From Zygosaccharomyces rouxii (taxonomy: Eukaryota; Ascomycota; Saccharomycetes; Saccharomycetales; Saccharomycetaceae), in NCBI RefSeq assembly GCF_000026365.1, contig NC_012991.1:930001-994000 (forward strand): 64,000 bases of DNA, given 5' to 3'. The notes under the pieces are model-generated. The model was not told where the DNA came from, did not search any database, and saw only the letters and a program-made list of their open reading frames with translations. Both the position numbers and the translations under genes were made by a program. Positions 60,776 through 64,000 of the stretch are shown here, piece by piece (the first letter of the stretch is position 1; each line of letters opens with the position of its first letter).

Positions 60776-62044
60776 TTACTGCAAAAATTCATCCCTGTAA
60801 TGAGGTTGGAAATTGATTTTCTCGGGTTTTTGACGTCTTAGTTGGCGGTTCATGGCCTTTTGCTCTTCCTTTCTCATATCCTTCATACCTTGTTTCCATT
60901 GTCTTTCTGTGATACCACTAGCTAGCCTTCTGTCTGCAGCTGAAACAGTAGCCTTGCTGTCACGAGACTCTGGTGAAGGTGGCAAGTTTTGTCTGAAATA
61001 ACGTTGACCAATACGATGGCCTGCCCTTGCACCATTGGGGAGTGTAAGTTCTAATCCAGTATCATCTAGTTCTACAGTAGTGTAGTTGGAATTGATCTGG
61101 TGTCCGTCAAACGTATCATCATCATCATCATCATCATCGATCTCCTCATCTTCCTCTTTGAAGTGGATTTTTTTCTTTGAGGATTTATCAGATTCCTTAT
61201 GATCTACATCAGATTCATTTAAGGAGCTAAAATCATAGAATTGCGCAAATTTCTCACGCTCCTCCTTGGTCTCATAAGGCATCTTGCAATGCCTCTTTGA
61301 CAACATGTGGTCTCGAATACTCTTGAAACTAGAACCTTGGAAATTGCAACACAAGCAAAGTTTCTTGATCACAATTTCTTGGATTAAAAAATTCAACAAG
61401 CCTGGTAAATCCGCTAAATATGACCTTTCTGGGATGTAAAGTCCATGGGCTTCGAACATATGGTTAATATTTCTGTTCACATCTCTATTTTGTAGTCCAC
61501 AATAGATACAATCTGTAATGGTAACTTTGTTAGAGTCCAAAATTCTTTCAGAGTCTGCAACTGATGCAATCTCACTTTCGGATTCCCAGTTAGAATCACT
61601 AGTAAATCCATATTCCGAAGCAGTGTTTTCACCAAAATCGGTAGTAGTACCTTCACTGTCAGAGATATCAGATGCATTTGCAGGAGAGTCTAAGCTTTTC
61701 TCGTTGATGGAATTCCCTTGATCCTTAGACGATTCATTGCTCTTCCTTCTTATTCCCTTTTTACCCTTATGAGGGATACTTGTGACTTCAAGATCTTCCT
61801 TGGGTAGGTTAGCTGGCTTTAAGAGAGCAAAACCAAATTCATCTACTTGATTCTCAGCTTTTTCCCTCTCAGAGATCTGTAACTTTTCTGCAAATACATC
61901 AGCACCAATTGGTGGTAGCTCAGCAACTCTTCTTTTTAGATTATAACGATGCCATTCAGTCTTCATGTGGTATCTTTGCAAATCACTAGACTTGAACTGA
62001 ATCACACAGGCATTGCAAGTAAAAACAGGACTTGGTAGACTCAT
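60776..62044 (-). CDS. REH1: Cytoplasmic 60S maturation factor Rei1/Reh1 type
   Basis: This 422-residue zinc-finger protein acts on late pre-60S subunits in the cytoplasm; Rei1 is needed to release Arx1 and recycle Tif6, and Reh1 is a paralogue. The N-terminal finger FTCNACVIQFKSSDLQRYHMKTEWH (in two parts) is at about 8-32. A second pair, DCIYCGLQNRDVNRNINHMFEAHG and KLCLCCNFQGSSFKSIRDHMLSKRHC, spans about 180-260. The C terminus is basic (RQLRRQKPEKINFQPHYRDE). Position next to VAC14 matches REH1 (YLR387C); REI1 (YBR267W) in S. cerevisiae is the duplicate, so the single gene may do both jobs. Confidence 0.93.
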   Translation of the reverse strand: MSLPSPVFTCNACVIQFKSSDLQRYHMKTEWHRYNLKRRVAELPPIGADVFAEKLQISEREKAENQVDEFGFALLKPANLPKEDLEVTSIPHKGKKGIRRKSNESSKDQGNSINEKSLDSPANASDISDSEGTTTDFGENTASEYGFTSDSNWESESEIASVADSERILDSNKVTITDCIYCGLQNRDVNRNINHMFEAHGLYIPERSYLADLPGLLNFLIQEIVIKKLCLCCNFQGSSFKSIRDHMLSKRHCKMPYETKEEREKFAQFYDFSSLNESDVDHKESDKSSKKKIHFKEEDEEIDDDDDDDDTFDGHQINSNYTTVELDDTGLELTLPNGARAGHRIGQRYFRQNLPPSPESRDSKATVSAADRRLASGITERQWKQGMKDMRKEEQKAMNRQLRRQKPEKINFQPHYRDEFLQ

Positions 62045-62258
62045 ATTTCAATCTTGTTATACTATGATTCTTTCTTCTCAACTAGAGGGAGTCCTAAGTT
62101 GCGACCTTAGATCCATTTATACAACCATTCTAATGGGGCGAGATATAAGACCGAGAGGCCAAAATCCTATATTGCTCTGTATATAAGGAAGGGTAATGCT
62201 ACAGAATAGTAATGGTACTCTTATTATACAAGACAATTTGTTTGCTCTTAAGGTTAGT

Positions 62259-64000
62259 TTAGTATGTGGTCGTCCATAGTTGAGAAGTTCTTGGCCATTC
62301 ACGTTTGTACAGAGACATGGCCACCACGTCTTCAGCTGAAAGCTTACCATCGAAAGATGCCTTGTAGTAACCGTGAGTACCCAGACTTTCTCTAATAAAT
62401 CCTGATCTACCACTCTTAGTAAATAATGGGATTGACTTGAACCATTCGACGTCTTGTGGCCTGAAGAACATATATCTAACGGTAACAAAAGATCTGTGGA
62501 ATCTAAATGGATGACCCGTTAAGATGATTCTACTGGTGATAATTCTTGTGAAATCGGTATTGACAAATGAACCTTGAGCCATTAGTTCTAAGCCCTTAGG
62601 ATCTTGTGCTGACGGTCTAAAGAAAATGGCAGGACATTGTGTGAAGTCAACAGGCGCAATGCAGGTAGCAATGGATAAAGTGTCTGGTTGCAAGAACCTG
62701 TCGTTCTTGTGTACGTTATTGTTTGAATTCGAAGCTGCAGAAAATAATGGCTGAATGGTATACCTTCTCATACCGTACTGTACTACTAATGGGGTTTCGG
62801 AAGGAACTGGTTTGTCATATTCTTCCCATCTCTGCATGGTGAAATTCACTACAGCATTTTTATGTTCATGAGGTAGTAATCCGTATACGGCAAATAACGT
62901 TTGGTTGGGGTCTTGAATCTTTGTCAATTGGTCATTGGGGAATTTTATGTATATTCTAACCACATCACCTGCTATAACTTGGATTTCAGCTTTATTTTCC
63001 TTTGCGATTCTATTACGAGTGTTTTTGTAATTTGAAATTCTCAATAGACGCTTCCAGACGCTTGGTTTATCTGGATCCCTTTCATCAACATCCCAATTAC
63101 AGTTACCTAGATTTTTTACACCTCTGTATTTCCTTAGACTTTCGATTGCTGACTCATTAGGATGTAATTCAATTTCATCTGGAAATTCTAAATCTTCCTT
63201 CTCCTTTGCCCTGAATTGTTGTAGCTGTTGTTCCTCCTGTTCTGGATCTAAATCCATAAAATCATCGTCTTCAGCACCATCTTCATCCACTAGTGGCTCG
63301 TTTAGTTCTTCTTCTTCTTCTTCTTCTTCATCCATATTGTCTTGATCCATCTCTTCATCTTCAGAGATTCTTTCATCTACTTCCTCATCTTCCCCCACAT
63401 CAACAATGTCATCCAAATACCATCTAGCCTGGTAATCTGAGGTTCCCTTTGGCAAAACTTTAGCCTTTGATGGTCCTTGATCTCTACTTGGTAAAAATCC
63501 ATGATCATCGTATCTTGCGGTCTCTAATTCGTCGTAACGGAAGTCTTCATCATCTTGTAATTCAATCTCTTTTGGTGCATATGGTTCAAGTCCATCTCTA
63601 TTATCGTTTGATTCGAAAACATTGTTCAATTCAAGGTCCAATTCATCATCTTTCTTGATATTATTATTTGATCTAGATTTCCTTTCTGAATCTTTACATT
63701 TTTCAATTTTGGATACTTGGAAATCACCAAATTCTGGAATATGTATTAATCTATTGGCGTTGAATCCTGCACCTCTTACAGTCCCCTCGACGACCAATTC
63801 ACCAAATTGTTCATCTCTTTGGATAAAATCCATTTTATCTGCCACCAAATAACCTCTTTGATCTCTCCAAGAAACACCTTGTGGGAATTTCTGACATAGA
63901 GTCCTGATTGCATTCAAAGATTCTGAATCTTTCTCCAAATTGAAGATTTTTTCTTGATTGGGGAAGAAATGCTTGAAATAGCTCTCTAATGACTGTTTAA
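62259..64000 (-). CDS. TSR1: 40S biogenesis factor Tsr1, N terminus outside window
   Basis: This protein of the Bms1/Tsr1 GTPase-like family, itself without GTPase activity, is required for late pre-40S maturation. About 579 C-terminal residues are visible; S. cerevisiae Tsr1 has 788, so roughly 210 N-terminal residues lie past the right edge. The frame runs open to the edge (codons [20 protein letters not shown] precede the first shown Leu-Glu-Lys), so no start is assigned. Landmarks are [13 protein letters not shown], an Asp/Glu-rich insert, [22 protein letters not shown] and the C-terminal [22 protein letters not shown]. Two coding acidic runs derive from GAA-type triplets. TSR1 (YDL060W) belongs to the USO1/RAD59 sister block. 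Confidence 0.96.
   Translation of the reverse strand, partial: KQSLESYFKHFFPNQEKIFNLEKDSESLNAIRTLCQKFPQGVSWRDQRGYLVADKMDFIQRDEQFGELVVEGTVRGAGFNANRLIHIPEFGDFQVSKIEKCKDSERKSRSNNNIKKDDELDLELNNVFESNDNRDGLEPYAPKEIELQDDEDFRYDELETARYDDHGFLPSRDQGPSKAKVLPKGTSDYQARWYLDDIVDVGEDEEVDERISEDEEMDQDNMDEEEEEEEELNEPLVDEDGAEDDDFMDLDPEQEEQQLQQFRAKEKEDLEFPDEIELHPNESAIESLRKYRGVKNLGNCNWDVDERDPDKPSVWKRLLRISNYKNTRNRIAKENKAEIQVIAGDVVRIYIKFPNDQLTKIQDPNQTLFAVYGLLPHEHKNAVVNFTMQRWEEYDKPVPSETPLVVQYGMRRYTIQPLFSAASNSNNNVHKNDRFLQPDTLSIATCIAPVDFTQCPAIFFRPSAQDPKGLELMAQGSFVNTDFTRIITSRIILTGHPFRFHRSFVTVRYMFFRPQDVEWFKSIPLFTKSGRSGFIRESLGTHGYYKASFDGKLSAEDVVAMSLYKREWPRTSQLWTTTY

Overview
The window is a gene-dense piece of a budding-yeast (Saccharomycetaceae) nuclear chromosome. 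It has intron-poor genes, short AT-rich spacers, S. cerevisiae-type splice signals (GTATGT, TACTAAC) and protein sequences that line up end to end with S. cerevisiae. I recognise 25 protein genes: 24 complete, and TSR1 cut by the right edge. I found no tRNA or other known RNA gene, transposon, LTR, CRISPR array or convincing centromere. S. cerevisiae protein lengths, gene neighbours and systematic names used throughout are from memory.

Gene order points to a lineage that did not go through the whole-genome duplication. Single-copy genes stand in an order that interleaves two S. cerevisiae sister regions. From 0.4 to 34.7 kb the order is CCA1, RPH1/GIS1, MSH6, ADK2, RAD3, BRR2, RAD24, GRX3/4, two tandem TMT1 genes, ECM32, BMH, TVP15, ARX1 (YER168-YER177 merged with YDR096-YDR101). 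From 36.1 kb to the end it is CSR1, CTF3, NAM2, SMC6, USO1, RAD59, IKI3, SWC7, VAC14, REI1/REH1, TSR1 (YLR380-YLR387 merged with YDL058-YDL060). The ARX1-CSR1 junction is a breakpoint relative to S. cerevisiae. The Zygosaccharomyces/Torulaspora group is my best guess for the source, but the genus is not resolved.

Functional themes: DNA repair and chromosome maintenance (MSH6, RAD3, RAD24, SMC6, RAD59, CTF3, SWC7); ribosome and tRNA biology (CCA1, ARX1, REI1/REH1, TSR1, IKI3, NAM2); splicing (BRR2); traffic and lipid signalling (USO1, TVP15, CSR1, VAC14); redox, iron and signalling (GRX, BMH, RPH1, TMT1). PAC/RRPE-like promoter motifs recur across the window, an MluI-box cluster precedes MSH6 and Yap1-type sites precede GRX.

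The strongest new observation is an 85-nt intron in VAC14 (57966-58050) that leaves only four coding bases in exon 1 and restores the conserved N terminus. A second, less certain, candidate is a 1.1-kb 5'-leader intron of the 14-3-3 gene BMH (30005-31113). Two spacers (25.2-26.3 kb and 34.7-36.1 kb) are unusually long, look relatively GC-rich and are not explained by any gene I recognise. I saw no evidence of an entirely new biological system.
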